Assembly: GCA_963680875.1 (NCBI GenBank)
Contig: OY804585.1
Span: 24,694,186-24,758,185 of the forward strand
Direction of reading: 5' to 3'
Source: Bathymodiolus brooksi
Taxonomy: Eukaryota > Mollusca > Bivalvia > Mytilida > Modiolidae
Length of the DNA: 64,000 nt
Of this stretch, positions 1-12,800 are shown one piece after another (within the stretch, counting starts at the first letter, position 1; each line of letters opens with the position of its first letter). Both the position numbers and the translations under genes were made by a program. Below the pieces are notes generated by a model. The model saw nothing but the letters and a program-made list of their open reading frames with translations, searched no databases and had not been told where the DNA came from.

Positions 1-222
1 TTCAGTTATGTCATGGCGGTCAGTTTTATTGATGGAGGAAACTGGAGAACACGAGAAAACCACAGACATGTCACATTTCACTGACAAACTTTATCACATA
101 ATGTTGTATCAAGTACACCTCACCTGTACAGGATTCAAACTCACAACTTTAGTGGTGATAGGCACTGATTGCATAGGTAGTTATAAACCCAACCACCATA
201 TGATCAGGACCATGACTGCCCC
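1..222 (-). mobile_element. SINE family A copy, antisense, cut by the window edge
   Basis: This is a diverged, reverse-complement copy of the tRNA-derived SINE seen intact at 28846-29100. Read on the minus strand it has the GGGGC-type head near 222, a box B-like segment (GAGTTTGAATCC) near 135-150, and the core that ends in the 'ctgacTGCCATgac' part at the window start. The terminal 'tagctgaaatattg' tail is mostly outside the window. The family assignment is by comparison with the other copies in this window; the published family name is not assigned. Confidence 0.7.
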
Positions 223-364
223 AGTACAAAGATTAAATCAAGTTAACAAATTAGAAAAAATATATAAAATCAGGGAGGGGAAATTGACAAAACAGGTGAT
301 AAAGATAGATAACCTTACACTTTTATTTGATATGTCCTTATAGATTTATATTTTATTGTTACAG

Positions 365-565
365 ATGCCGTTACAGCCAGAAGGAACAGTCGCATACAAT
401 TTTAATATACACTATGTCACAATAATAGACAAAATGTCTGTCTTACGTATTATACCAAAAGGTTTTAATCCCAAAATGGAAGCTTTAGCTAAGCCAGCAA
501 CAGGGAAACCAGTTGACAATAAATCTAAATGGATGTCTGTGCCTATGGAAACGACTCCATTACCT
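365..565 (+). CDS. DNMBP/ARHGEF37/38-like scaffold protein, linker exon (partial gene)
   Basis: This is an internal exon of 201 nt (67 codons), phase 0 at both ends. It is bounded by an acceptor (ttgttacag, AG at 363-364) and a strong donor (gtaagt at 566). The peptide starts MPLQPEGTVAYNF and ends KWMSVPMETTPLP. No domain is recognised in it; it precedes the first SH3 domain and probably lies between an upstream BAR domain and that SH3. The first codon is ATG, but it sits right at the splice acceptor, so it is likely an internal methionine rather than the start. The gene must continue 5' of the window. Exon status is inferred from the splice signals and phase match with 987-1185, not from homology of this segment itself. 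Confidence 0.62.
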
Positions 566-986
566 GTAAGTTTGATAATTTATAGGACTTGCTGAATTTT
601 TTTTTATTTAACTATGGGACCCTTAAACTAGATAAAAATTAGATTTTTGGTATAGGCTATTAATCTATGGATCGAGACATGACTTGTGATAGTTTGAGAC
701 TTAGTAGGTATTTAAACTATGGATCTTGGAATGCCTTATTATCATTTGGATTTTTGGTGACTGAATAGTTATTTAAGGGAAGGATCTTGGATTGCACTTT
801 CTCCTATGTATACAGTATGTTAGATTTAATCAATTTTATCTTTGACTTTTCTTATCAAAATAAAGAGTTAAATCTAAAGCATGGAACTGCATTGTGTTTA
901 AATAAAATAACAATTCACATTTAGGAAAGTTTATGTTGATATGCTGTTTTTATCAAGAATTTCTTTTTCATTTTTATCATTTCCAG
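566..986 (+). other. Intron, 421 bp
   Basis: GT-AG intron (gtaagt ... ttccag), phase 0, AT-rich. No repeat or small RNA was recognised in it. Confidence 0.6.
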
Positions 987-1185
987 GTGTCTTCTTCTGT
1001 ACAAAGTGATACCCAGCGAGTATTTGTGCAACATAAATATCCCCCAGATAAATTGTACAAAGTGACCACACCCTACACTGCTGCTGATTCGATGGACATC
1101 TCTGTGACAGAGGGGGTCCGTGTGGGGCTCATTGTAGATAAGCATCCCATGGGAAATACAAACAGATGGTTTGTTGATGATGGTG
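987..1185 (+). CDS. DNMBP/ARHGEF37/38-like scaffold protein, exon with first half of SH3 domain
   Basis: This 199-nt exon enters in phase 0 and leaves in phase 1, with acceptor ttccag (985-986) and donor gtatgt (1186). It encodes VSSSVQSDTQRVFV... followed by YKVTTPYTAADSMDISVTEG (beta strands of an SH3 fold: the variant ALYDY region, then the acidic RT loop) and RWFVDDG. The domain is completed across the junction by the exon at 20226: joining G + CT restores an alanine codon and gives DDG-ATQGFVP, the usual W...G.FP..Y end of an SH3. SH3 domains bind proline-rich ligands. The wording (RWFVD-G-QGFVP) and a second SH3 at the very C-terminus resemble the C-terminal SH3 pair of dynamin-binding protein (Tuba) and its ARHGEF37/38 relatives, which act on Rho GTPases and the actin/dynamin machinery. 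The family name is inferred from memory of the family; a two-SH3 adaptor of another kind is possible. Confidence 0.72.
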
Positions 1186-1234
1186 GTATGTATGATATTT
1201 TGGGGAATTATGGGAAATTTTCCTTGTATTTTCA

Positions 1235-3790
1235 TACAGTAGTCCCCCCTCTTATAAATCCACTTTCACCAAAGTCAACTCCTCTTATAAATCCACTTTC
1301 TCCAAAGTCAACTCCTCTTATAAATCCACTTTCACCAATGTCAACTCCTCTTATAAATCCACTTTCTCCAAAGTCAACTCCTCTTATATATCCACTTTCA
1401 CCAAAGTCAACCCCTCTTATAAATCCACTTTCACCAAAGTCAACTCCTCTTATCAATCCACTTTCACCAATGTCAACTCCTCTTATAAATCCACTTTCAC
1501 CAATGTCCACTCCTCTTATAAATCCACTTTCACCAATGTCCACTCCTCTTATAAATCCACTTTCACCAATGTCAACTCCTCTTATCAATCCACATTCACC
1601 AAACTCAACTCCTCTTATAAATCCACTTTCACCAAAGTCAATTCCTCTTATAAATCCACTTTCACCAACATCAACTCTTATAAATCCACTTTCACCAAAT
1701 TTAACACCTGTTATAAATCCACTTTCACCAAAGTCAACTCCTCCTTTAAATCCACTTTCACCAAAGTCAACTAGTCTTATAAATCCACTTTCACCAATGT
1801 CAACTCCCCTTATAAATCCACTTTCACCAATGTCCACTCCTATTATAAATCCACTTTCACCAATGTCAACTCCTCTTATAAATCCACTTTCACCAAAGTC
1901 AACTTCTCTTATAAATCCACTTTCACCAAAGTCAACTCTTATAAATCCACTTCCACCAAAGTTAAGACCTGTTATAAATCCACTTTCACCAAAGTCAACT
2001 CGTCTTATAAATCCACTTTCACCAATGTCAACTCCTCTTATAAATCCACGTTCACCAAAGTCAACTCCTCTTATTAATCCTCTTCCACCAAAGTCAACCC
2101 CCTCTTCTAAATCCACTTTCATCAAGGTCAACCCTCTTATAAATCCACTTTACCAAAGTCAACTCGTCTTATAAATCCACTTTCACCAAAGTCAACTCCA
2201 CTTATAAATCCACGTTCACCAAAGTCAACTCCTCTTATTAATCCTCTTCCACCAAAGTCAACCCCTCTTATAAATCCACTTTCACCAAAGTCAATTCCTC
2301 TTATAAATCCACTTTCACTAAAGTCAACTCCTCTTATAAATCCACTTTCTCCAAAGTCAACTCCTCTTATATATCCACTTTCACCAAAGTCAACTCCTCT
2401 TATCAATCCACTTTCACCAATGTCAACTCCTCTTATAAATCCACTTTCACCAATGTCCACTCCTCTTATAAATCCACTTTCACCAATGTCCACTCCTCTT
2501 ATAAATCCACTTTCACCAATGTCAACTCCTCTTATAAATCCACTTTCACCAAACTCAACTCGTCTTATAAATCCACTTTCACTAAAGTCAACTCCTCTTA
2601 TAATTCCACTTTCACCAACATCAACTCCTCTTATAAATCTGCTTTCACCAAAGTCAACCCCTCTTATATATGCACTTTCACCAAAGTCAACTCCTCTTAT
2701 AAATCCACTTTCACCAAATTCAATTCCTCTTATAAATCCGCTTTCACCAAATTCAACTCCTCTTATAAATCCACTTTCACCAAAGTCAACCCCTCATATA
2801 AATCCACTTTCACCAAAATCAACTCCATTGATAAATCCACTTTCACCGAAGTCAACACCTCTTATAAATCCACTTTCATCAAAGTCAACTCTTATAAATT
2901 CACTTTCACCAAAGTCAACTCTTATAAATCCACTTTCACCAAAGTCAACTCTTTTAAATCCACTTTCACCAAAGTCAATTCCACTTATAAATCCACTTTC
3001 ACCAAAGTCAACTCCTCTTATAAATCCATTTTCACCAAAGTCAACCCCTCTTATAAATCCACTTTCACCAAAGTCAACTCCTCTTATAAATCCACTTTCA
3101 CCAAAGTCAACTCCTCTTATAAATCCACTTTCACCACAGTCAACTCCACTTATAGATCCACTTTCACCAGTCGACTTCTCTTATAAATCCACTTTCACCA
3201 AAGTAAACTCCACTTATAAATCCACATTCACCAAAGTCAACTCTTATAAATCCACTTTCACCAAAGACAACCCATCATATAAATCCACTTTCGCCAAGGT
3301 CAACCCCTCTTATAAATCCACTTTCATCAATGTCAACTCCTCTTATAAATCCACTTTCACCAAAGTCAACTCCTCTTATAAATCCACTTTCACCAAAGTC
3401 ATCTCCTCTTATAAATTCACTTTCACCAAAGTCAACCACTCTTATAAATCCACTTACACCAAAGGCAACTCCTCTTATAAATCCACTTACACCAAAGTCA
3501 GCTCCTCTTATAAATCCACTTTCACCAAAGTCAACCCCTCTTATAAATCCACTTTCACCAAAGTCAATTACTCTTATAGTTCCACTTTCACCAAAGTCAA
3601 CTCTTATAAATCCACTTTCACCAAAGTCAACTCCTCTTATAGATCCACTTTCACCAAAGTCAACTCCTTTTATCAGGCCAGATTTCAGATGCACTACTAA
3701 ATTGTCTCCCCCTCAAGAGAGGCTACACATCTTACAATGCCATATTTTCATTGCAGACGTGGTGGCCTTATAAAAAGGGGGACTACTGTA
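1235..3790. mobile_element. TIR-bounded element carrying an expanded 33-bp minisatellite
   Basis: The left end is TACAGTAGTCCCCC (1235-1248) and the right end is its exact inverse, GGGGGACTACTGTA (3777-3790). The inner parts TCTTATAA and TTATAAAA extend the inverted repeat. Nearly everything between is the 33-bp minisatellite; a non-repetitive right shoulder lies at about 3675-3770. No transposase frame is visible, so it is non-autonomous. TA-CAGT ends fit a Tc1/mariner-type mobiliser (inference). Confidence 0.7.
1247..3678. repeat. 33-bp minisatellite, about 73 units
   Basis: The unit is about 33 bp (core cctcttataaatccactttc followed by accaaagtcaact), with occasional 30- or 27-bp units. 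Because 33 is divisible by 3 and the consensus has no stops in several frames, long open frames (11-residue repeats such as STPLINPLSPK on + and GVDFGESGFIR on -) appear on both strands. They lack splice context or independent starts and are not annotated as genes. Unit variants (aaagtc, aatgtc, aactca) recur in blocks, which suggests expansion by unequal exchange or slippage. Confidence 0.95.
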
Positions 3791-3870
3791 CTCTAACCAA
3801 GGAAGTTTGGGGTGGGGGTATATAGGAACTATCTGTCAGTCAAGACCAACTCTAGTGTACCAGTTTTCAT

Positions 3871-6800
3871 AAACTGTTGTATAATAATAGGTCACGATGT
3901 TCACACATTACTTTAAGTTGGTCGTTCTCATCTATAAAGTTAAAAACAGTAAGTAGCTGTAAACTGTTGTATAATAATAGGTCACGATGTTCACACATTA
4001 CTTTAAGTTGGTCGTTCTCGTCTATAAAGTTAAAACAGTAAGTAGCTGTAAACTGTTGTAAAATAATAGGTCACGATGTTCACACGTTACTTTAAGTTGG
4101 TCGTTCTCATCTATAAAGTTAAAAACACTAAGTAGCTGTAAACTGTTGTATAACAATAGGTCAAGATGTTCACACATTACTTTAAGTTGGTCGTTCTCGT
4201 CTATAAAGTTAAAAACAGTAAGTAGCTGTAAACTGTTGTATAATAATAGGTCACGATGTTCACACATTACTTTAAGTTGGTCGTTCTCATCTATAAAGTT
4301 GAAAACAGTAAGTAGCTGTAAACTGTTGTATAATAATAGGTCATGATGTTCACACATTACTTTAAGTTGGTCGTTCTCATCTATAAAGTTAAAAACAGTA
4401 AGTAGCTGTAAACTGTTGTATAATAATAGGTCACGATGTTCACACATTACTTTAAGTTGGTCGTTCTCGTCTATAAAGTTAAAACAGTAAGTAGCTGTAA
4501 ACTGTTGTATAATAATAGGTCACGATGTGCACACATTACTTTAAGTAGGTCGTTCTCATCTATAAAGTTAAAAACAGTAAGTAGCTGTAAACTGTTGTAT
4601 AATAATAGGTCACGATGTTCACACATTACTTTAAGTTGGTCGTTCTCATCTATAAAGTTAAAAACAGTAAGTAGCTGTAAACTGTTGTATAACAATAGGT
4701 CAAGATGTTCACACATTACTTTAAGTTGGTCGTGCTCGTCTATAAAGTTAAAAACAGTAAGTAGCTGTAAACTGTTGTATAATAATAGGTCACGATGTTC
4801 ACACATTACTTTAAGTTGGTCGTTCTCATCTATAAAGTTAAAAACAGTAAGTAGCTGTAAACTGTTGTATAATAATAGGTCATGATGTTCACACATTACT
4901 TTAAGTTGGTCGTTCTCATCTATAAAGTTAAAAACAGTAAGTAGCTGTAAACTGTTGTATAATAATAGGTCACGATGTTCACACATTACTTTAAGTTTGT
5001 CGTTCTCGTCTATAAAGCTAAAAACAGTAAGTAGCTGTAAACTGTTGTATAATAATAGGTCACGATGTTCACACATTACTTTAAGTTGGACGTTCTCGTC
5101 TATAAAGTTAAAAACAGTAAGTAGCTGTAAACTGTTGTATAATAATAGGTCACGATGTTCACACATTACTTTAAGTTGGTCGTTCTCATCCATAAAGTTA
5201 AAACAGTAAGTAGCTGTAAACTTTTGTATGATAATAGGTCACGATGTTCACACATTACTTTAAGTTGGTCGTTCTCGTCTATAAAGTTAAAACAGTAAGT
5301 AGCTGTAAACTGTTGTATAATAATAGGTCACGATGTTCACACATTACTTTAAGTTGGTCGTTCTCGTCTATAAAGTTAAAAACAGTAAGTAGCTGTAAAC
5401 TGTTGTATAATAATTGGTCACGATGTTCACACATTACTTTAAGTTGGTCTGCTCTCATCTATAAAGTTAGAAACAGTAAGTTGCTGTAAACTGTTGTATA
5501 ATAATAAGTCACGATGTTCACACATTACTTTAAGTTGGTTGTTCTCATCTATAAAGTTAAAAACAGTAAGTAGTTGTAAACTGTTGTATAATAATAGGTC
5601 ACGATGTTCGCACATTACTTTAAGTTGGTCGTTCTCGTCTATAAAGTTAAAAACAGTAAGTAGCTGTAAACTGTTGTATAATAATAGGACACGATGTTCA
5701 CACATTACCTTAAGTTGGTTGTTCTCATCTATAAAGTTAAAAACAGTAAGTAGCTGTAAACTGTTGTATAATAATAGGTCACGATGTTCACACATTACTT
5801 TAGGTTGATCGTTCTCATTTATAAAGTTAAAAACAGTAAGTAGCTGTAAACTGTTGTATAATAATAGGTCACGATGCTCACACATTACTTAAAGTTGGTC
5901 GTTCTCGTCTATAAAGTTAAAAACAGTAAGTAGCTGTAAACTGTTGTATAATAATAGGTCACGATGTTCACACATTACTTTAAGTTGGTCGTTCTCGTCT
6001 ATAAAGTTAAAACAGTAAGTAGCTGTAAACTGTTGTATAATAATAGGTCACGATGTGCACACATTACTTTAAGTAGGTCGTTCTCATCTATAAAGTTAAA
6101 AACAGTAAGTAGCTGTAAACTGTTGTATAATAATAGGTCACGATGTTCACACATTACTTTAAGTTGGTCGTTCTCATCTATAAAGTTAAAAACAGTAAGT
6201 AGCTGTAAACTGTTGTATAATAATAGGTCACGATGTTCACACATTACTTTAAGTTGGTCGTTCTCATTTATAAAGTTAAAAACAGTAAGTACCTGTAAAC
6301 TGTTGTATAATAATAGGTCACGATGTTCACACATTACTTTAGGTTGATCGTTCTCATCTATAAAGTTAAAAACAGTAAGTAGCTGTAAACTGTTGTGTAA
6401 TAATAGGTCACGATGTTCACACATTACTTAAAGTTGGTCGTTCTCGTCTATAAAGTTAAAAACAGTAAGTAGCTGTAAACTGTTGTATAATAATAGGTCA
6501 CGATGTTCACACATTACTTTAAGTTGGTCGTTCTCGTCTATAAAGTTAAAACAGTAAGTAGCTGTAAACTGTTGTATAATAATAGGTCACGATGTGCACA
6601 CATTACTTTAAGTAGGTCGTTCTCATCTATAAAGTTAAAAACAGTAAGTAGCTGTAAACTGTTGTATAATAATAGGTCACAATGATCACACATTACTTTA
6701 AGTTGGTCGTTCTCATCTATAAAGTTAAAATCAGTAAGTAGCTGTAAACTGTTGTATAATAATAGGTCACGATGTTCACACATTACTTTAAGTTGGTCGT

Positions 6801-9800
6801 TCTCATTTATAAAGTTAAAAACAGTAAATAGCTGTAGACTGTTGTATGATAATAGGTCACGATGTTCACACATTACTTTAAGTTGATTGTTCTCGTCTAT
6901 AAAGTTAAAAACAGTAAGTAGCTGTAAACTGTTGTATAATAATAGGTCACGATGTTCACGCATTACTTTAAATTGGTCGTTCTCATCTATAAAGTTAAAA
7001 ACAGTAAGTAGCTGTAAACTGTTGTATAATAAAAGGTCACGATGTTCACACATTACTTTAAGTTTGTCGTTCTCATCTATAAAGTTAAAAACAGTAAGTA
7101 GCTGTAAACTGTTGTATAATAATAGGTCACGATGTTCACACATTACTTTAAGTTGGTCGTTCTCATTTATAAAGTTAAAAACAGTAAGTACCTGTAAACT
7201 GTTGTATAATAATAGGTCACGATGTTCACACATTACTTTAGGTTGATCGTTCTCATCTATAAAGTTAAAAACAGTAAGTAGCTGTAAACTGTTGTGTAAT
7301 AATAGGTCACGATGTTCACACATTACTTAAAGTTGGTCGTTCTCGTCTATAAAGTTAAAAACAGTAAGTAGCTGTAAACTGTTGTATAATAATAGGTCAC
7401 GATGTTCACACATTACTTTAAGTTGGTCGTTCTCGTCTATAAAGTTAAAACAGTAAGTAGCTGTAAACTGTTGTATAATAATAGGTCACGATGTGCACAC
7501 ATTACTTTAAGTAGGGCGTTCTCATCTATAAAGTTAAAAACAGTAAGTAGCTGTAAACTGTTGTATAATAATAGGTCACGATGTTCACACATTACTTTAA
7601 GTTGGTCGTTCTCATTTATAAAGTTAAAAACAGTAAGTAGCTGTAGACTGTTGTATAATAATAGGTCACGATGTTCACACATTACTTTAAGTTGATTGTT
7701 CTCGTCTATAAAGTTAAAAACAGTAAGTAGCTGTAAACTGTTGTATAATAATAGGTCACGATGTTCACGCATTACTTTAAATTGGTCGTTCTCATCTATA
7801 AAGTTAAAAACAGTAAGTAGCTGTAAACTGTTGTATAATAAAAGGTCACGATGTTCACACATTACTTTAAGTTGGTCGTTCTCGTCTATAAAGTTAAAAA
7901 CAGTAATTAGCTGTAAACTGTTGTATAATAATAGGTCACGATGTTCACACATTACTTTAAGTTGGTCGTTCTCATTTTTAAAGTTAAAAATAGTAAGTAG
8001 CTGTAAACTGTTGTATAATAATAGGTCACGATGTTCACACATTACTTTAAGTTGGTCGTTCTCGTCTATAAAGCTAAAACAGTAAGTAGCTGTAAACTGT
8101 TGTATAATAATAGGTCACGATGTTCACACATTACTTTAAGCTGGTCGTTCTCGTCTATAAAGTTAAAACAGTAAGTAGCTGTAAACTGTTGTATAATAAT
8201 AGGTCACGATGTGCACACATTACTTTAAGTAGGTCGTTCTCATCTATAAAGTTAAAAACAGTAAGTAGTTGTAAACTGTTGTATAATAATAGGTCACGAT
8301 GTTCACACATTACTTTAAGTTGGTCGTTCTCATCTATAAAGTTAAAAACAGTAAGTAGCTGTAAACTGTTGTATAATAATAGGTCACGATGTTAACACAT
8401 TACTTTAAGTTGGTCGTTCTCATCTATAAAGTTAAAAACAGTAAGTAGCTGTAAACTGTTGTATAATAATAGGTCACGATGTGCAAACATTACTTTAAGT
8501 TGGTCGTTCTCATCTATAAAGTTAAAAACAGTAAGTAGCTGTAAACTGTTGTATAATAATAGGTCACGATGTTCACACATTACTTTAAGTTGGTCGTTCT
8601 CATCTATAAAGTTAAAAACAGTAAGTAGCTGTAAACTGTTGTATAATAATTGGTCACGATGTTCACACATTACTTTAAGTTGGTTGTTCTCATTTATAAA
8701 GTTAAAAACAGTAAGTAGCTGTAAACTGTTGTATAATAATAGGTCACGATGTTCACGCATTACTTTAAGTTGGTCGTTCTCGTCTATAAAGTTAAAAACA
8801 GTAATTAGCTGTAAACTGTTGTATAATAATAGGTCACGATGTTCACACATTACTTTAAGTTGGTCGTTCTCATCTATAAAGTTAAAACAGTAAGTATCTG
8901 TAAACTGTTGTATAATAATAGGTCACCATGTTCACACATTACTTTAAGTTGGTCGTTCTCGTCTATAAAGTTTAAAACAGTAAGTAGCTGTAAACTGTTG
9001 TATAATAATAGGTCATGATGTTCACACATTACTTTAAGTTGGTCGTTCTCGTCTATAAAGTTAAAAACAGTAAGTAGCTGTAAACTGTTGTATAATAATA
9101 GGTCACGATGTTCACACATTACTTTAAGTTGGTCGTTCTCGTCTATAAAGTTAAAACAGTAAGTAGCTGTAAACTGTTGTATAATAATAGGTCACGATGT
9201 GCACACATTACTTTAAGTAGGTCGTTCTCATCTATAAAGTTAAAAACAGTAAGTAGCTGTAAACTGTTGTATAATAATAGGTCACGATGTTCACACATTA
9301 CTTTAAGTTGGTCGTTCTCATCTATAAAGTTAAAAACAGTAAGTAGCTGTAAACTGTTGTATAATAATAGGTCACGATGTTCACACATTACTTCAAGTTG
9401 GTCGTTCTCATTTATAAAGTTAACAACAGTAAGTAGCTGTAAACTGTTGTATAATAATAGGTCACGATGTTCACACATTACTTTAAGTTGGTTGTTCTCG
9501 TCTATAAAGTTAAAAACAGTAAGTAGCTGTAAACTGTTGTATAATAATAGGTCACGATGTTCACACATTAATTTAAATTGGTCGTTCTCATCTATAAAGC
9601 TAAAAACAGTAAGTAGCTGTAAACTGTTGTATAATAATAGGTCACGATGTTCACACATTACTTTAAGTTGGTCGTTCTCGTCTATAAAGTTAAAACAGTA
9701 AGTAGCTGTAAACTGTTGTATAATAATAGGTCACGATGTGCACACATTACTTTAAGTAGGTTCTTCTCATCTATAAAGTTAAAAACAGTAAGTAGCTGTA

Positions 9801-12800
9801 AACTGTTGTATAATAATAGGTCACGATGTTCACACATTACTTAAAGTTGGTCGTTCTCGTCTATAAAGTTAAAAACAGTAAGTAGCTGTAAACTGTTGTA
9901 TAATAATAGGTCACGATGTTCACACATTACTTTAAGTTGGTCGTTCTCGTCTATAAAGTTAAAACAGTAAGTAGCTGTAAACTGTTGTATAATAATAGGT
10001 CACGATGTGCACACATTACTTTAAGTAGGTCGTTCTCATCTATAAAGTTAAAAACAGTAAGTAGGTGTAAACTGTTGTATAATAATAGGTCACAATGATC
10101 ACACATTACTTTAAGTTGGTCGTTCTCATCTATAAAGTTAAAAACAGTAAGTAGCTGTAAACTGTTGTATAATAATAGGTCACGATGTTCACACATTACT
10201 TTAAGTTGGTCGTTCTCATTTATAAAGTTAAAAACAGTAAGTAGCTGTAGACTGTTGTATAATAATAGGTCACGATGTTCACACATTACTTTAAGTTGAT
10301 TGTTCTCGTCTATAAAGTTAAAAACAGTAAGTAGCTGTAAACTGTTGTATAATAATAGGTCACGATGTTCACGCATTACTTTAAATTGGTCGTTCTCATC
10401 TATAAAGTTAAAAACAGTAAGTAGCTGTAAACTGTTGTATAATAAAAGGTCACGATGTTCACACATTACTTTAAGTTGGTCGTTCTCGTCTATAAAGTTA
10501 AAAACAGTAATTAGCTGTAAACTGTTGTATAATAATAGGTCACGATGTTCACACATTACTTTAAGTTGGTCTTTCTCATTTTTAAAGTTAAAAATAGTAA
10601 GTAGCTGTAAACTGTTGTATAATAATAGGTCACGATGTTCACACATTACTTTAAGTTGGTCGTTCTCGTCTATAAAGCTAAAACAGTAAGTAGCTGTAAA
10701 CTGTTGTATAATAATAGGTCACGATGTTCACACATTACTTTAAGCTGGTCGTTCTCGTCTATAAAGTTAAAACAGTAAGTAGCTGTAAACTGTTGTATAA
10801 TAATAGGTCACGATGTTCACACATTACTTTAAGTTGGTCGTTCTCGTCTATAAAGTTAAAACAGTAAGTAGCTGTAAACTGTTGTATAATAATAGGTCAC
10901 GATGTGCACACATTACTTTAAGTAGGTCGTTCTCATCTATAAAGTTAAAAACAGTAAGTAGCTGTAAACTGTTGTATAATAATAGGTCACGATGTTCACA
11001 CATTACTTTAAGTTGGTCGTTCTCATCTATAAAGTTAAAAACAGTAAGTAGCTGTAAACTGTTGTATAATAATAGGTCACGATGTTCACACATTACTTCA
11101 AGTTGGTCGTTCTCATTTATAAAGTTAACAACAGTAAGTAGCTGTAAACTGTTGTATAATAATAGGTCACGATGTTCACACATTACTTTAAGTTGGTTGT
11201 TCTCGTCTATAAAGTTAAAAACAGTAAGTAGCTGTAAACTGTTGTATAATAATAGGTCACGATGTTCACACATTAATTTAAATTGGTCGTTCTCATCTAT
11301 AAAGCTAAAAACAGTAAGTAGCTGTAAACTGTTGTATAATAATAGGTCACGATGTTCACACATTACTTTAAGTTGGTCGTTCTCGTCTATAAAGTTAAAA
11401 CAGTAAGTAGCTGTAAACTGTTGTATAATAATAGGTCACGATGTGCACACATTACTTTAAGTAGGTTCTTCTCATCTATAAAGTTAAAAACAGTAAGTAG
11501 CTGTAAACTGTTGTATAATAATAGGTCACGATGTTCACACATTACTTAAAGTTGGTCGTTCTCGTCTATAAAGTTAAAAACAGTAAGTAGCTGTAAACTG
11601 TTGTATAATAATAGGTCACGATGTTCACACATTACTTTAAGTTGGTCGTTCTCGTCTATAAAGTTAAAACAGTAAGTAGCTGTAAACTGTTGTATAATAA
11701 TAGGTCACGATGTGCACACATTACTTTAAGTAGGTCGTTCTCATCTATAAAGTTAAAAACAGTAAGTAGGTGTAAACTGTTGTATAATAATAGGTCACAA
11801 TGATCACACATTACTTTAAGTTGGTCGTTCTCATCTATAAAGTTAAAAACAGTAAGTAGCTGTAAACTGTTGTATAATAATAGGTCACGATGTTCACACA
11901 TTACTTTAAGTTGGTCGTTCTCATTTATAAAGTTAAAAACAGTAAGTAGCTGTAGACTGTTGTATAATAATAGGTCACGATGTTCACACATTACTTTAAG
12001 TTGATTGTTCTCGTCTATAAAGTTAAAAACAGTAAGTAGCTGTAAACTGTTGTATAATAATAGGTCACGATGTTCACGCATTACTTTAAATTGGTCGTTC
12101 TCATCTATAAAGTTAAAAACAGTAAGTAGCTGTAAACTGTTGTATAATAAAAGGTCACGATGTTCACACATTACTTTAAGTTGGTCGTTCTCGTCTATAA
12201 AGTTAAAAACAGTAATTAGCTGTAAACTGTTGTATAATAATAGGTCACGATGTTCACACATTACTTTAAGTTGGTCTTTCTCATTTTTAAAGTTAAAAAT
12301 AGTAAGTAGCTGTAAACTGTTGTATAATAATAGGTCACGATGTTCACACATTACTTTAAGTTGGTCGTTCTCGTCTATAAAGCTAAAACAGTAAGTAGCT
12401 GTAAACTGTTGTATAATAATAGGTCACGATGTTCACACATTACTTTAAGCTGGTCGTTCTCGTCTATAAAGTTAAAACAGTAAGTAGCTGTAAACTGTTG
12501 TATAATAATAGGTCACGATGTGCACACATTACTTTAAGTAGGTCGTTCTCATCTATAAAGTTAAAAACAGTAAGTAGTTGTAAACTGTTGTATAATAATA
12601 GGTCACGATGTTCACACATTACTTTAAGTTGGTCGTTCTCATCTATAAAGTTAAAAACAGTAAGTAGCTGTAAACTGTTGTATAATAATAGGTCACGATG
12701 TTAACACATTACTTTAAGTTGGTCGTTCTCATCTATAAAGTTAAAAACAGTAAGTAGCTGTAAACTGTTGTATAATAATAGGTCACGATGTGCAAACATT

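Noticed and set aside
1247..3678. Open frames of 300-426 codons with 11-residue repeats (STPLINPLSPK and GVDFGESGFIR)
   Set aside because: By-products of a 33-bp minisatellite inside an intron, open on both strands at once.
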